A DNA stretch of 33,630 bases, from the NCBI RefSeq assembly GCF_000316035.1, contig NZ_ANHX01000044.1:1-33630 (forward strand), written 5' to 3'. This DNA is from Paenibacillus sp. PAMC 26794 (GTDB lineage Bacteria > Bacillota > Bacilli > Paenibacillales > Paenibacillaceae). The notes below the pieces were generated by a model, which worked only from the letters and a program-made list of their open reading frames with translations, was not told the origin of the DNA and made no database searches. Below are positions 16,298 to 24,656 of this stretch, one piece after another (the stretch's first letter is position 1; every line of letters starts with the position of its first letter). The position numbers and the translations under genes are program-made.

Positions 16298-19297
16298 TTA
16301 CGGCTCCAAGCCCCACACTTTGGTGTTTCCCTGATACCCGGTTACCTTGTTCCATGCGGCAAAAGCCGTCTTGGAAGCATCATAGGAATAATCATTACTT
16401 TGATCGAAATTGCTCCAGTTATTTTTGGAAAAGCGTGCTTGAATCACGCCGGTCTCTGCTCCAGCGGCCAAACTGCCTGCTCCGGACTTGAAGCTAATCT
16501 CCAGATACGTATCTGCGGTACCCTTCGCCGGATTCACTGCGCCAAATGTACCTTCAACATTGGCCGTGCCCATCTCGGCATAATCACACCAGAAGGTCAT
16601 TTGATCCGCCCCATCCTTGGTGAAATAATATCGGATCTTCACGGTACTGAGATCAATCGCCTGTGTTCCGGTATTCTTCACGGTGAACTGCGGAGTCACC
16701 GCATTACTTGAATTCCCGGACCCTCCGCTGCGGTACTGCACTTCGAGTGTACCGGTCGTCACCGGAGGTGCCGAAGGCGTCAGTGCCAAGACATTGGACA
16801 GTGTCTGTCCGTTCGCATTCACAGCTGCAATCCGGTAATTGTACGTGGTGCCATTCAGCGCTGTGGTATCGGTGTAAGTCAACACGGACAATCCGGTTGC
16901 CACATCTGCATATGTCCCGCCTGCCACCGAACGTTGTACCTTATAGCTAGTAGCACCCGAGGCTGCTGTCCAAGTCAGGACCGACTGCGCATTACCAGCT
17001 GTCCCACTTAAAGTCAGTGCTCCCGGCACCGTCGAAGCTGCTTGCGGGGTAGCCGACACCTGTACAGAACCCGATGATTCCCCTGCTGAATTCACGGCAG
17101 TTACTACATAATAATAAGCTGTCCCGTTGATCAGTCCCGAGTTTGTATAGGTCAACCCATTAACACCTGTTGCGACAGTTGTATATGGTCCTCCACTCAC
17201 CTCGGAACGCTTCACAGTATACGATTCGGCCCCGGATACAGCCGCCCAGGTCAGGTTAACCTGACTGCTTCCCGCTACAGCCTGCACGCCAGCAGGTGCG
17301 CCTGGAACCGTAACTGGTGTAACACCAGGCTCCTGTCCATACACCTTCACCCCTGCATCATAGACTGGAAGGTATATGCTCTTCACAGGAGTGCCTGTGG
17401 TAAGCGTCTGGAACGAATGATCATTGCTGGCATTCCATGCACCCTGTGGGCCTGTAATGCGGAACTGTACTTCTTTACGATAATTTCCTTCCCCACCTGG
17501 ATAGATCTTGGTATTACCGAAGTTCGCCGTAATGGCATAGATATGCTGGGCTGCATTCACCACAACTGGTTGGGATACCGTCGCCCCCTCCGTATAGGAG
17601 GATGTCACTTGCACGTCCGATACCGTACGTCCGGCAGCATACACTTCACTCAAATCCAGGAAATACTTAAAAGACAGTTGATCTCCCATTCGGGCAGGCC
17701 AAGCGGAACGATTATTAAGCTGTGCTCTAATTTCCGTATAATTGGCACCGGATGATTTAATCGCAGCCTCCACAAAGAACTCATCTCCCTTCACTTCAGG
17801 TGCAGGGAAGTTTGCCAGGGGCTGATGATTCTGACCAAACAGCAAATTCATCTTTGCCAGTGCGCCGGTAAAACCAGCATTGTAATCGGTTGCGACCTCA
17901 TTACTCACGTAATCCCCGATATCATCGGTATATCCATCCGATGCATCCGGGCCACCGACCATGGCACCATACAGAATGTGGCGATGGTTAGCCGGGATAT
18001 CTTCGTTATTCAGCCATGAACCGTGAGCAGTCCGATGATGCGGATGTTGAGGTGCATTTTGCCCATATCCGACCACATAACTGCTCTGACGCGGATTATC
18101 GCCCAGAATATAATTCATCTGTGAGACAGCGAAATTCTGATATCTTGATTTTTTCACAGGATCACTGACCCAGTCGGAGTATACAAAAGAAATAAAGGAT
18201 GCATTCGCTGCATATCGGAGCGAGCCCCACTGATCCAGCCACGCCAGACCTCCTGGCGTATACTTGACTCGTGTCCCATTGACTCCAACCGTCCAATAAT
18301 CCAGATTGCGCTCAGTCGACTGAATGAATCTCGTCGCCTCCGGCATGTTCAAACTGGACGTAATACGGGCAAGCAGAATCTGGGCACCATAATTTTTGTT
18401 ATCCCAGCCCTGTGTCCACGTATAGGGCCAGTTTGCAGAACCACCGCTGGCAGACCACCGATCCGAAGCCGCAATGGCTTTGGACAAGTAAGCGCTATCA
18501 TTAGTAGCTAAATAAAGCCATGCGCCACCCCATGCCAATTCGTCCTCGTATCCTGACCACGAGTTATAGAACGCTGCAGCATCAGTGATACAATCGGTGT
18601 ATTTCCCCCGATATGTATCTGCGAAGTTATACAGCTCTTTCGCATGTTGGAGCAGTCTGGCCGAATATGCCGGATCATCATCTGCAAATACAATCGATGA
18701 CGCTGCCAGCGCTGCAGCCGTTTCTGCCGCCAGATCACTGCCCGGGCAGGAAGCATCAATCTTGAACGAAGGACGGTTCATCTGCATGACTTCTGCGGGT
18801 CCCCACCAGGCATGGTCGGTATTGCCAGCCCCGACTTGTCCCCATAATTCATTTGGTTTCGTATGCGCTTTCATAAAATAGTCGGTTGCCCATCGGATAT
18901 TATCCTTGATCTCCTCCAGTTGTCCGGCCTGTTCATATCCGTCGCTGTATTCCACGACAGACCAGGCGAGCATCGTTGCGGAAGCAGCCATCGGAAAACC
19001 AAACTTCACGTGATCTCCGGCATCATGCCATCCTCCGGTCAGATCAACGCCTACATCAGCACCATCCTGCATGCCTGAATTACCACGCCATTCGACCCGA
19101 TTACTCGCCGGCAATGGGCCCGAACGCTGTGCTTCATAGAAGTAAATGGCCTTTTGCAGTGCTTCAGCATAGTTTTGATTTCCGGCGGCCGCATCCGCCT
19201 TACGAATTCCTGTGCCCATCGATAAACTTCCTGCCAGTAGTCCTGCCGATAACGCGATCATGGCGACTCGTCTCCACCAGCTCCCTTTCATATTCAA
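16298..19297 (-). CDS. Processive endoglucanase GH9-CBM3c-FnIII-FnIII-CBM3 (Cel9)
   Basis: Secreted cellulase of 999 residues. A signal peptide covers 1-36. GH9 spans about 40-490, with the catalytic base pair D92/D95 in GGWHDAGDH, the conserved HHRTAHGSW around 420-428, and acid E467 in YVSNEVATDYNAGF. CBM3c at about 503-655 is fused to GH9 as in processive theme-B enzymes and feeds the chain to the active site. FnIII domains follow at about 666-752 and 757-841, then a cellulose-binding CBM3 at 849-999. The start is TTG at 19297, eight bases after GAGGAG; an ATG two codons later is 14 bases away, so TTG fits better. Architecture matches Cel9B of Paenibacillus barcinonensis as I recall it. 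It probably acts with Cel48. Confidence 0.95.
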   Translation of the reverse strand: MNMKGSWWRRVAMIALSAGLLAGSLSMGTGIRKADAAAGNQNYAEALQKAIYFYEAQRSGPLPASNRVEWRGNSGMQDGADVGVDLTGGWHDAGDHVKFGFPMAASATMLAWSVVEYSDGYEQAGQLEEIKDNIRWATDYFMKAHTKPNELWGQVGAGNTDHAWWGPAEVMQMNRPSFKIDASCPGSDLAAETAAALAASSIVFADDDPAYSARLLQHAKELYNFADTYRGKYTDCITDAAAFYNSWSGYEDELAWGGAWLYLATNDSAYLSKAIAASDRWSASGGSANWPYTWTQGWDNKNYGAQILLARITSSLNMPEATRFIQSTERNLDYWTVGVNGTRVKYTPGGLAWLDQWGSLRYAANASFISFVYSDWVSDPVKKSRYQNFAVSQMNYILGDNPRQSSYVVGYGQNAPQHPHHRTAHGSWLNNEDIPANHRHILYGAMVGGPDASDGYTDDIGDYVSNEVATDYNAGFTGALAKMNLLFGQNHQPLANFPAPEVKGDEFFVEAAIKSSGANYTEIRAQLNNRSAWPARMGDQLSFKYFLDLSEVYAAGRTVSDVQVTSSYTEGATVSQPVVVNAAQHIYAITANFGNTKIYPGGEGNYRKEVQFRITGPQGAWNASNDHSFQTLTTGTPVKSIYLPVYDAGVKVYGQEPGVTPVTVPGAPAGVQAVAGSSQVNLTWAAVSGAESYTVKRSEVSGGPYTTVATGVNGLTYTNSGLINGTAYYYVVTAVNSAGESSGSVQVSATPQAASTVPGALTLSGTAGNAQSVLTWTAASGATSYKVQRSVAGGTYADVATGLSVLTYTDTTALNGTTYNYRIAAVNANGQTLSNVLALTPSAPPVTTGTLEVQYRSGGSGNSSNAVTPQFTVKNTGTQAIDLSTVKIRYYFTKDGADQMTFWCDYAEMGTANVEGTFGAVNPAKGTADTYLEISFKSGAGSLAAGAETGVIQARFSKNNWSNFDQSNDYSYDASKTAFAAWNKVTGYQGNTKVWGLEP
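16301..17302 (-). repeat. FnIII-FnIII-CBM3 cassette, copy in Cel9
   Basis: Partner of the cassette at 12756-13763. Differences are spread over the whole length, so the copies are not freshly duplicated but have kept identical domain order, length and linkers. Confidence 0.85.
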
Positions 19298-19632
19298 CTA
19301 TTCATCTCCTCTTCTTCAATGTTCCGTATGCATTACTCTGGACTGCGAGTTTATATCGCTCCTCCCCATGGTGTATTTCAGTGTAACTTCCACCATTAAT
19401 TACCATTATAGTCGTTTGTTTAACTTGCTATATAAGCGTTGGTGACTTCTGAAATAACATTGTTGTGACCTGCTCTGCGTCATGCGACAAAATAAGCTGT
19501 TTCTCTAACGCATATACGCGTTAGAGAAACAGCTTATTGCCCTTGCTATCATCAACAGTATAAATCGAATGGCATTCTGACCATCCCGTCAGTATGTTTC
19601 TGTACACCTTGGGTATCAGAACATCTCATTGG
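19298..19632. other. Intergenic region upstream of Cel9, 335 bases
   Basis: It contains a TATAAT -10 candidate on the minus strand (19410-19405), about 108 bases before the Cel9 start and without a clear -35, and the large palindrome at 19491-19538. No gene was seen. No clear cre site was found by eye. Confidence 0.4.
19491..19538. terminator. 21-bp perfect palindrome, terminator of the chemoreceptor gene
   Basis: The arms 19491-19511 and 19518-19538 are perfectly complementary around a six-base ATATAC loop. On the minus strand the stem runs into TTATTTTG, giving a short T-run 95 bases after the chemoreceptor stop. A 21-bp perfect stem is longer than needed for termination. Confidence 0.7.
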
Positions 19633-21372
19633 TTACACTTTGAACTTGTTAATCTGCTCCTGCAGTTCTTCGGCCATTTTGGATAATGAACCTGCGGATG
19701 AAGCAATCTCTTCCATCGAAGCCAACTGCTGCTGAGTTGCGGCAGATACATTATGAACCCCGCCCGCTGCCTCTCCAGCAATGTTGGAGATTTGACTTAC
19801 ATATCCTACAACTTCAGTTGTACTCGCCGACATTTCCTCTGAACCTGCAGACACTTCCTGGATTTCACCCGCTACTTTGTTAACCGCATCCGAGATCTGC
19901 TCGAACGCTTGTCCTGCCGCAGTAACCATCTCGATTCCTGCTTCTGTCTCACTGCTGTTCACTTTGACTGCCTGAACAGCATGATCCGTATCTTTCTGAA
20001 TCAATTGAACGAGATCCGTAATTCGTTGCGCAGATGTAGAAGATTCCTCAGCCAACTTACGCACTTCTCCCGCAACTACGGCGAAACCACGTCCATGCTC
20101 TCCTGCTCGTGCGGCTTCAATGGCTGCATTCAGTGCAAGCAGATTGGTCTGCCGGGCAATGTTGTTGATTACCTCGGTAATGGTTCCAATCTCTGCTGAA
20201 CGTGCCCCCAGCCCTGTAACCAATTCAGTAAGCGAAGCAATGGAATTTCGAACAGAACCCATCTGTTCAACCGCTTGCTGAATAATCATATTTCCTTCGG
20301 AAGATTGATTCGCCGCATCTACAGCAGATACGGATACACTTTGGGCAAGCTCGGCAATCTGCTCCGATCCCAGAGCCATCTCATTCATCGCCTGTGAAGA
20401 ACGCTTCACAATATCAACTTGATCAGACGTACCTACAGCCAGTTCCTCGACCGTCTGGGAAATCTGTTCCGAGGCTTGGGTATTCTGCTCTGCACTTGCA
20501 AGTAGTTCCTCCGATGAAGCGGCTACCTGTTCAGAAGTCATCGATACCGATTCAATCATGGAGCGTAGATTGCCACTCATTGTATTAAAGGAAGCGGCCA
20601 GCGTTCCCAGTTCATCCTTGTTCTTCAGTACAATCGTCTCACCCGTCAGATCCCCATTGGCAATAGCCATGGCTGCTTCATTCATCTTTTTGATTGGACG
20701 TGAGATGATGCTTGCAATGAAGAATGCAATAAACATCGCAACTAGGAAAGCCAAAATCGTTACTACCAAAATCACATTAAATGTGTTCCCTGCCAATAAA
20801 ACAGATTCACTCGTGGCCGTTGACGAACCTTCATTACCCAAGTCAATTAACTTGACAAGTGCGTCGTTTGCCGTATACCACATCGGATAAGCCTCAGTAT
20901 GAAGTTTGCTTGCCCCCTCATAATCGTTGTCCAGGCCCAAGTCGATGAATCCAGGCATTTTAGTCAGATAGGCATCATAATTCGTACTGAAATCCTCATT
21001 ATACAGCTTAAGCGCTGCTTCGTTGCCTGTAAAATACGTTTGCAACTGTTTGCGCTCATCTTCAATCTTGGTGAGGAGCAGCTGCAATGCTTCATTCATC
21101 TTCTTTGTTTCCTCTTCGTTCTGTTCCACGATGATTGCAAGCGCCAAACGTTCTACATCCGAAACATCGCCGTTCATCTTACCCAACAGGCTTACACTCG
21201 GCATCCAGGTCTGATCCACTTCACTCGCCTTGCCAGACATACTATGAATCTGGAATAACGCATAGACGCTTACAAAAATCATCAGAACCACGACTGCCAG
21301 AAAACCAGCCAGTAACTTGCCTCGAATCGTTAACTTCAATTTCCCCGACATATTCCCCCGTGTGTCTTCCAT
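19633..21372 (-). CDS. Methyl-accepting chemotaxis protein with 4HB sensor domain
   Basis: Membrane chemoreceptor of 579 residues. TM1 is at about 18-40, followed by an extracellular four-helix-bundle sensor (41-195), TM2 (about 198-222), HAMP (223-276) and a long cytoplasmic signalling coiled coil. Its conserved tip is NNIARQTNLLALNAAIEAAR and GEHGRGFAVVAGEVRKLAEES. The ligand is unknown. The start is the ATG at 21372, eight bases after GAGGAG (21386-21381); a GTG at 21381 lies inside that site and is rejected. It is a single gene with its own terminator. Chemoreceptor genes away from the che operon, like this one, are common. Confidence 0.93.
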   Translation of the reverse strand: MEDTRGNMSGKLKLTIRGKLLAGFLAVVVLMIFVSVYALFQIHSMSGKASEVDQTWMPSVSLLGKMNGDVSDVERLALAIIVEQNEEETKKMNEALQLLLTKIEDERKQLQTYFTGNEAALKLYNEDFSTNYDAYLTKMPGFIDLGLDNDYEGASKLHTEAYPMWYTANDALVKLIDLGNEGSSTATSESVLLAGNTFNVILVVTILAFLVAMFIAFFIASIISRPIKKMNEAAMAIANGDLTGETIVLKNKDELGTLAASFNTMSGNLRSMIESVSMTSEQVAASSEELLASAEQNTQASEQISQTVEELAVGTSDQVDIVKRSSQAMNEMALGSEQIAELAQSVSVSAVDAANQSSEGNMIIQQAVEQMGSVRNSIASLTELVTGLGARSAEIGTITEVINNIARQTNLLALNAAIEAARAGEHGRGFAVVAGEVRKLAEESSTSAQRITDLVQLIQKDTDHAVQAVKVNSSETEAGIEMVTAAGQAFEQISDAVNKVAGEIQEVSAGSEEMSASTTEVVGYVSQISNIAGEAAGGVHNVSAATQQQLASMEEIASSAGSLSKMAEELQEQINKFKV

Positions 21373-21407
21373 GTGTCCCACTCCTCAAAATAATACATAT
21401 TTATAGT

Positions 21408-21431
21408 ATATCGTCACCTATCGTCATGAAT
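21408..21431 (-). promoter_or_regulatory. Weak SigD-like promoter candidate for the chemoreceptor gene
   Basis: On the minus strand GACGATAT (21415-21408) differs at one base from the motility-sigma -10 GCCGATAT, and it lies 35 bases before the start codon. The -35 position has ACAA instead of TAAA. SigD control would be normal for a chemoreceptor. Confidence 0.25.
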
Positions 21432-21490
21432 TGTAGATGTTAGAATTCAATTTCTCTAAATTTCTTGTAACTTCGAACATAACGCAAAAG

Positions 21491-21529
21491 AAGTCTCCCA
21501 TCTTTGGAAGAACCAGAGATAAGAGACTT
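21491..21529. terminator. Orphan terminator-like hairpin
   Basis: AAGTCTCCCATCT (21491-21503) pairs with AGATAAGAGACTT (21517-21529), two mismatched or wobble positions, followed by further T residues. No gene ends here on either strand, since the flanking genes diverge. It may be left over from a lost gene or act as a leader element for the gene at 21695. Confidence 0.45.
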
Positions 21530-21694
21530 TTTGAATTAAACATGGCCAGTTTTTTACACAATAAATATACACTAACTATTTGTCAAACAATCCTCACATT
21601 GACCGAAGTTACGAAATCAAAGAGGACATTTTGCTTTCTTTTTGTTAAACTAATTTGGGTTACATATCAGTTCAATCATAGAAAGGTGAAGATT

Positions 21695-22281
21695 ATGCTT
21701 AAAAAATGGTTATCGGTATTCCCATTCAGCATTATGTCTACACAGACTTTACAGGTTTCATGGCACTTGTTGATGCGGTAGGCGGTATTGAGATCGATGT
21801 GGAGAAAGACATGTATTACACCAGTAAAGCAGATAAACATATGTACGACATTGACTTGAAAAAAGGATTGCAACATATGGACGGTAAGACCGCCCTTCAA
21901 TATGTTCGGTTCCGTCATGATGCCACCTCGGATTTTACACGCACCGAACGGCAGCGGATCTTCATGACCGAGCTGGCCAAGAAGATGCAGAGTACCACAT
22001 CGCTCTTCAAAATCCCGGATATTCTGGAAGCCATCGCTCCCTATATTGAGACGGACCTTAGTCCAACTCAGATGTTAAAACTCGCATCACTTGGCTTCGA
22101 TATTCATGTGAACGATATTGATCAGCAGCAGATTCCACCGAACAAACTACTCACCAATGAACTGGTCGGCTCAGCTCAGGTGCTGGGTGTTGATGTAACC
22201 AAACTCCAGTCCTACATTCACAAACTGTTTGAAGAAGATGCCGTGTCCTCAGAGACTCCATCATCAGAGGGACAGAACTAA
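21695..22281 (+). pseudogene. LytR-CpsA-Psr (LCP) family gene, first half missing
   Basis: The readable part, 191 residues from the ATG at 21706, starts inside the LCP domain: MVIGIPIQHYVYTDFTGFMA, then VDAVGGIEIDV, GLQHMDGKTALQYVRFRHD and FTRTERQR. LCP proteins attach wall teichoic acid or similar polymers to peptidoglycan. They normally have a membrane anchor and an N-terminal half with Arg/Asp residues binding the polyprenyl-phosphate substrate; all of that is absent. A good ribosome binding site (AAAGGTG, 21682-21688) precedes a different ATG at 21695. It reads MLKKW in another frame, like the start of a normal LCP gene. The simplest reading is an internal deletion that fused start and middle out of frame. 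One extra A in the A6 run would join MLKK to MVIGIP. Confidence 0.75.
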
Positions 22282-22293
22282 AACAAACAACAG

Positions 22294-22320
22294 AAAAGAC
22301 GGCCGAAGCCGTCTTTTTTT
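22294..22320 (+). terminator. Intrinsic terminator after the LCP remnant
   Basis: AAAAGACGGC pairs with GCCGTCTTTT across a CGAA loop, followed by a run of T residues to 22320. Confidence 0.93.
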
Positions 22321-22408
22321 GCACCTATTTTCTCCATTTAATGCAGCCTTAATGTTTAACAGGTACCCTTATATGATGAACTCCGGTTCCTGGAGGGAGG
22401 ATTACAAT

Positions 22409-23644
22409 GTGAAAAAAACGCGAATAGCGGAATGGACCGAACTGCGAGGCATTGCCTTTCTGGCAATCGTCATGCAGCATAGTATCGCTGAGTATATCTA
22501 TCGCGCGGATATTGAGCAACCAGATTCCATCATGCTAACTATGATTTATCATTTGACCCGATTTGGTACGCCAACGTTTGTATTTCTATCGGGTGTAATG
22601 TTGTTTTACCATCACCGGAACACCAAACCGGAATATCCTCGCTTCATTCGAAAGCGATTTGGCGATATCTGTATGCCGTTTGTCGTATGGACACTGATCT
22701 ACTGGCTTTCTGTCCGTATCTTCACCCCCGCGTTCTGGCTTGCAGGCATACCGGATTTTCGCAGTCTTGTTCGTGAACTGTTTGTCCCGCAGACAGGATA
22801 TCATCTCTGGTTTGTCATTATGGTGTTTCAGTTCTATATTCTGTTCCCCCTGTTCTGGACAGGAGCAAAAGCCATTCAGAGACGTATCCAGAACGCCTCA
22901 CGTTTCACCCCCATGCAAGTCATTATCGGGCTAATTCTCTTTGCAGCAGCACTCTATGCCCTGCTTATGCAATGGTCCTACTATAATATGGGGGGCTGGA
23001 CAGAATCCATGTCTGAGCCTTGGTCAACGTTGCTGCAATATCGCTCCTATTCATGGGTGATGTACTGGTTCTACTTTTTACTGGGTGCCGTATGTGCCTG
23101 GTCAGTGGATAGCTGGAGGAGTTGGACCACGAAGATCCTGCCATGGACGATCTGTCTGTTTATAGGGATGTATATATGGCTTGGTTACGATGTGCTGCGT
23201 GGGTCCGGGGATGTTGTTAATCTGAATATCTCCACCTATCTGAAACCAACCACATTCCTGATCATTATGGCTCAGATGTTTATGATGTATGGTTTCCTTG
23301 TACTGATGCGGGGCAAAGATACACGGTTTCAGCGCCTTTTATCCTGGATTGGCCGCTATTCATTTGGTGGATATCTGGTTCATGCACTGGTGATCTACGC
23401 GATCGCTTATGTAACCAGACCGCTTCAACTCAGTGGATGGCATCTGCCTGTAACGTTGCTATCGTTCCTTGTAACGGTTGGTATTGCTCTTGCAATCAGT
23501 TGGGCATTATCCAAGCTTCCTGGCTCCCGCTTCACCGTAGGGTTAATGCGCAAACCACGTTCTATACCTAATTCATCTGTTAATGCGGATAAGAGTAACT
23601 CACCCCAGCCAAGCCCCTCACCTGTTCCCACCCGCAGTCGGTGA
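22409..23644 (+). CDS. Membrane acyltransferase, acyltransferase-3 (OafA/WecH-like) family
   Basis: Integral membrane protein of 411 residues with about ten hydrophobic segments. The family signature R-x10-H is present (R13 in TELRG, H24 in VMQHS). RFGTPTFVFLSGVMLFYH and the KRFGDICMPFVVW segment are typical. Such proteins transfer acetyl or other acyl groups to sugars of surface polysaccharides, teichoic acids or secreted metabolites. The start is GTG at 22409, eight bases after GGAGGGAGG. An ATG two bases earlier is followed at once by a stop, and upstream in-frame ATGs have no site. The C-terminus (from about 385) is a Ser/Pro-rich tail. Substrate unknown. Confidence 0.88.
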   Translation: MKKTRIAEWTELRGIAFLAIVMQHSIAEYIYRADIEQPDSIMLTMIYHLTRFGTPTFVFLSGVMLFYHHRNTKPEYPRFIRKRFGDICMPFVVWTLIYWLSVRIFTPAFWLAGIPDFRSLVRELFVPQTGYHLWFVIMVFQFYILFPLFWTGAKAIQRRIQNASRFTPMQVIIGLILFAAALYALLMQWSYYNMGGWTESMSEPWSTLLQYRSYSWVMYWFYFLLGAVCAWSVDSWRSWTTKILPWTICLFIGMYIWLGYDVLRGSGDVVNLNISTYLKPTTFLIIMAQMFMMYGFLVLMRGKDTRFQRLLSWIGRYSFGGYLVHALVIYAIAYVTRPLQLSGWHLPVTLLSFLVTVGIALAISWALSKLPGSRFTVGLMRKPRSIPNSSVNADKSNSPQPSPSPVPTRSR

Positions 23645-23665
23645 ACGAGTGAGACATTATGAAGC

Positions 23666-23700
23666 AAGAAGAGCGTCCCCGTTGTGGAGACGCTCTTCTT
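23666..23700. terminator. Bidirectional terminator between convergent genes
   Basis: AAGAAGAGCGTC (23666-23677) pairs perfectly with GACGCTCTTCTT (23689-23700), followed by TATTTTA on the right. The stem touches the stop codon of the minus-strand gene, so one hairpin serves both. Confidence 0.88.
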
Positions 23701-24437
23701 TATTTTACTTCGCTCGAAGTTGATCGTCCAGGAACAGGTTCCTGGGGACCCGGGGCTGGATGCACGTTGCCCTTCTGATTCACAAATCTCTTCAGATCAC
23801 CCGTTAATTGTTCCTTCAACTTGTCCACCAGCTGCCTTTCACTAATGCCTTTTGCCTGAGCAATCTCAGCCAGGGATTTCCCTCCCTGAAGCTGCTCGTG
23901 CAGTTGAGCAGGGGTCACTCCAATAAACCGGGCAATTTCGCCCTTATCTACCATGGAACGTTTGCCATGGTGGGCAAATTCACGTCGCAAATCACGCAGC
24001 GGAGTATTAATGACCTTTTTCAACTTGGTATCCATGTCCGCCTTCGTGGCCGCAGCTTGTTCCTTGGTGAGGCACCCCTCATCTACAGCTTGATCCAGAC
24101 GCTGTGCCAGTGTAGGCTTCAACTTCTGCAATAACTGCTCCTCACTAAGTCCCTTACGCTCTTTCGCAATCTGGGACAACGTCTTGCCAAGTTCCATCTG
24201 TTCTTTCAGATCCCGAAGTCCAATCCCAAGCAAGTCTGCCGTCTCGCCAATCATGAACAGACCGTGTCCTGCCTGCATGCATGGCTTTGCTGGTTTGCCG
24301 GAGGAAGAAACTTTTGACGCTTCGTCATGTTCCTCAACCCGTACGGTTGAATCAGCGAATGCTACATGTCCTGTTGCTGCTGTTATGACTACGGCTGCCA
24401 ATCCGGCTGCCATCCATGTTTTCCATTTTAAATTCAT
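23700..24437 (-). CDS. Secreted protein with two SLAEIA-type helical repeats, function unknown
   Basis: Protein of 245 residues with a signal peptide (1-28, end near HVAFADS) and two copies of a helical unit at about 67-113 and 168-214. Both show the pattern LGI/IGV, L, GKSLAEIA or GKTLSQIA, then KGLS/GIS and L..KLK. Between them lies a charged helical stretch; the C-terminus is proline-rich. Similar units occur in small secreted proteins of Bacillales and actinomycetes related to YckD/DUF2680, but I cannot name a function. The start ATG at 24437 follows a weak site (AAAGGCGG). It is a single gene convergent with the acyltransferase. Confidence 0.7.
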   Translation of the reverse strand: MNLKWKTWMAAGLAAVVITAATGHVAFADSTVRVEEHDEASKVSSSGKPAKPCMQAGHGLFMIGETADLLGIGLRDLKEQMELGKTLSQIAKERKGLSEEQLLQKLKPTLAQRLDQAVDEGCLTKEQAAATKADMDTKLKKVINTPLRDLRREFAHHGKRSMVDKGEIARFIGVTPAQLHEQLQGGKSLAEIAQAKGISERQLVDKLKEQLTGDLKRFVNQKGNVHPAPGPQEPVPGRSTSSEVK

Positions 24438-24592
24438 TTTTCTGCCGCCTTTCCGATGTCGAAATCCTGTGCCTTCCTAGTTTGAGCCTAAAATCCACTT
24501 TTTTATGCCATAAAATACAAAAAGTCATCATTTTTCTCACAATTGATCACAAAAAATCCTATTTTTTTCAGTTTATTTCCGCTATACTAAGT

Positions 24593-24598
24593 GTAACT
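24593..24598 (+). promoter_or_regulatory. -10 box candidate for the isoprenoid-synthase/precursor operon
   Basis: TATACT lies 58 bases before the start codon of the ComQ-like gene in an A/T-rich stretch. There is no good -35 at the right distance (AGTTTA at 24570-24575), so the promoter may need an activator. Confidence 0.35.
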
Positions 24599-24656
24599 TC
24601 ATGATCTAGTCGAACAGTCCTTAGTCACCTTAACGCAGGAAGGACGATATGTAATA

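Larger units (their letters stand above)
21373..21694. other. Intergenic region between chemoreceptor and decayed LCP gene, 322 bases
   Basis: It holds the chemoreceptor promoter region at its left and an isolated hairpin at 21491-21529. No intact gene was found. A plus-strand frame from 21437 is open but has no ribosome binding site and no recognisable protein until it meets the start of the broken LCP gene. Confidence 0.4.
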
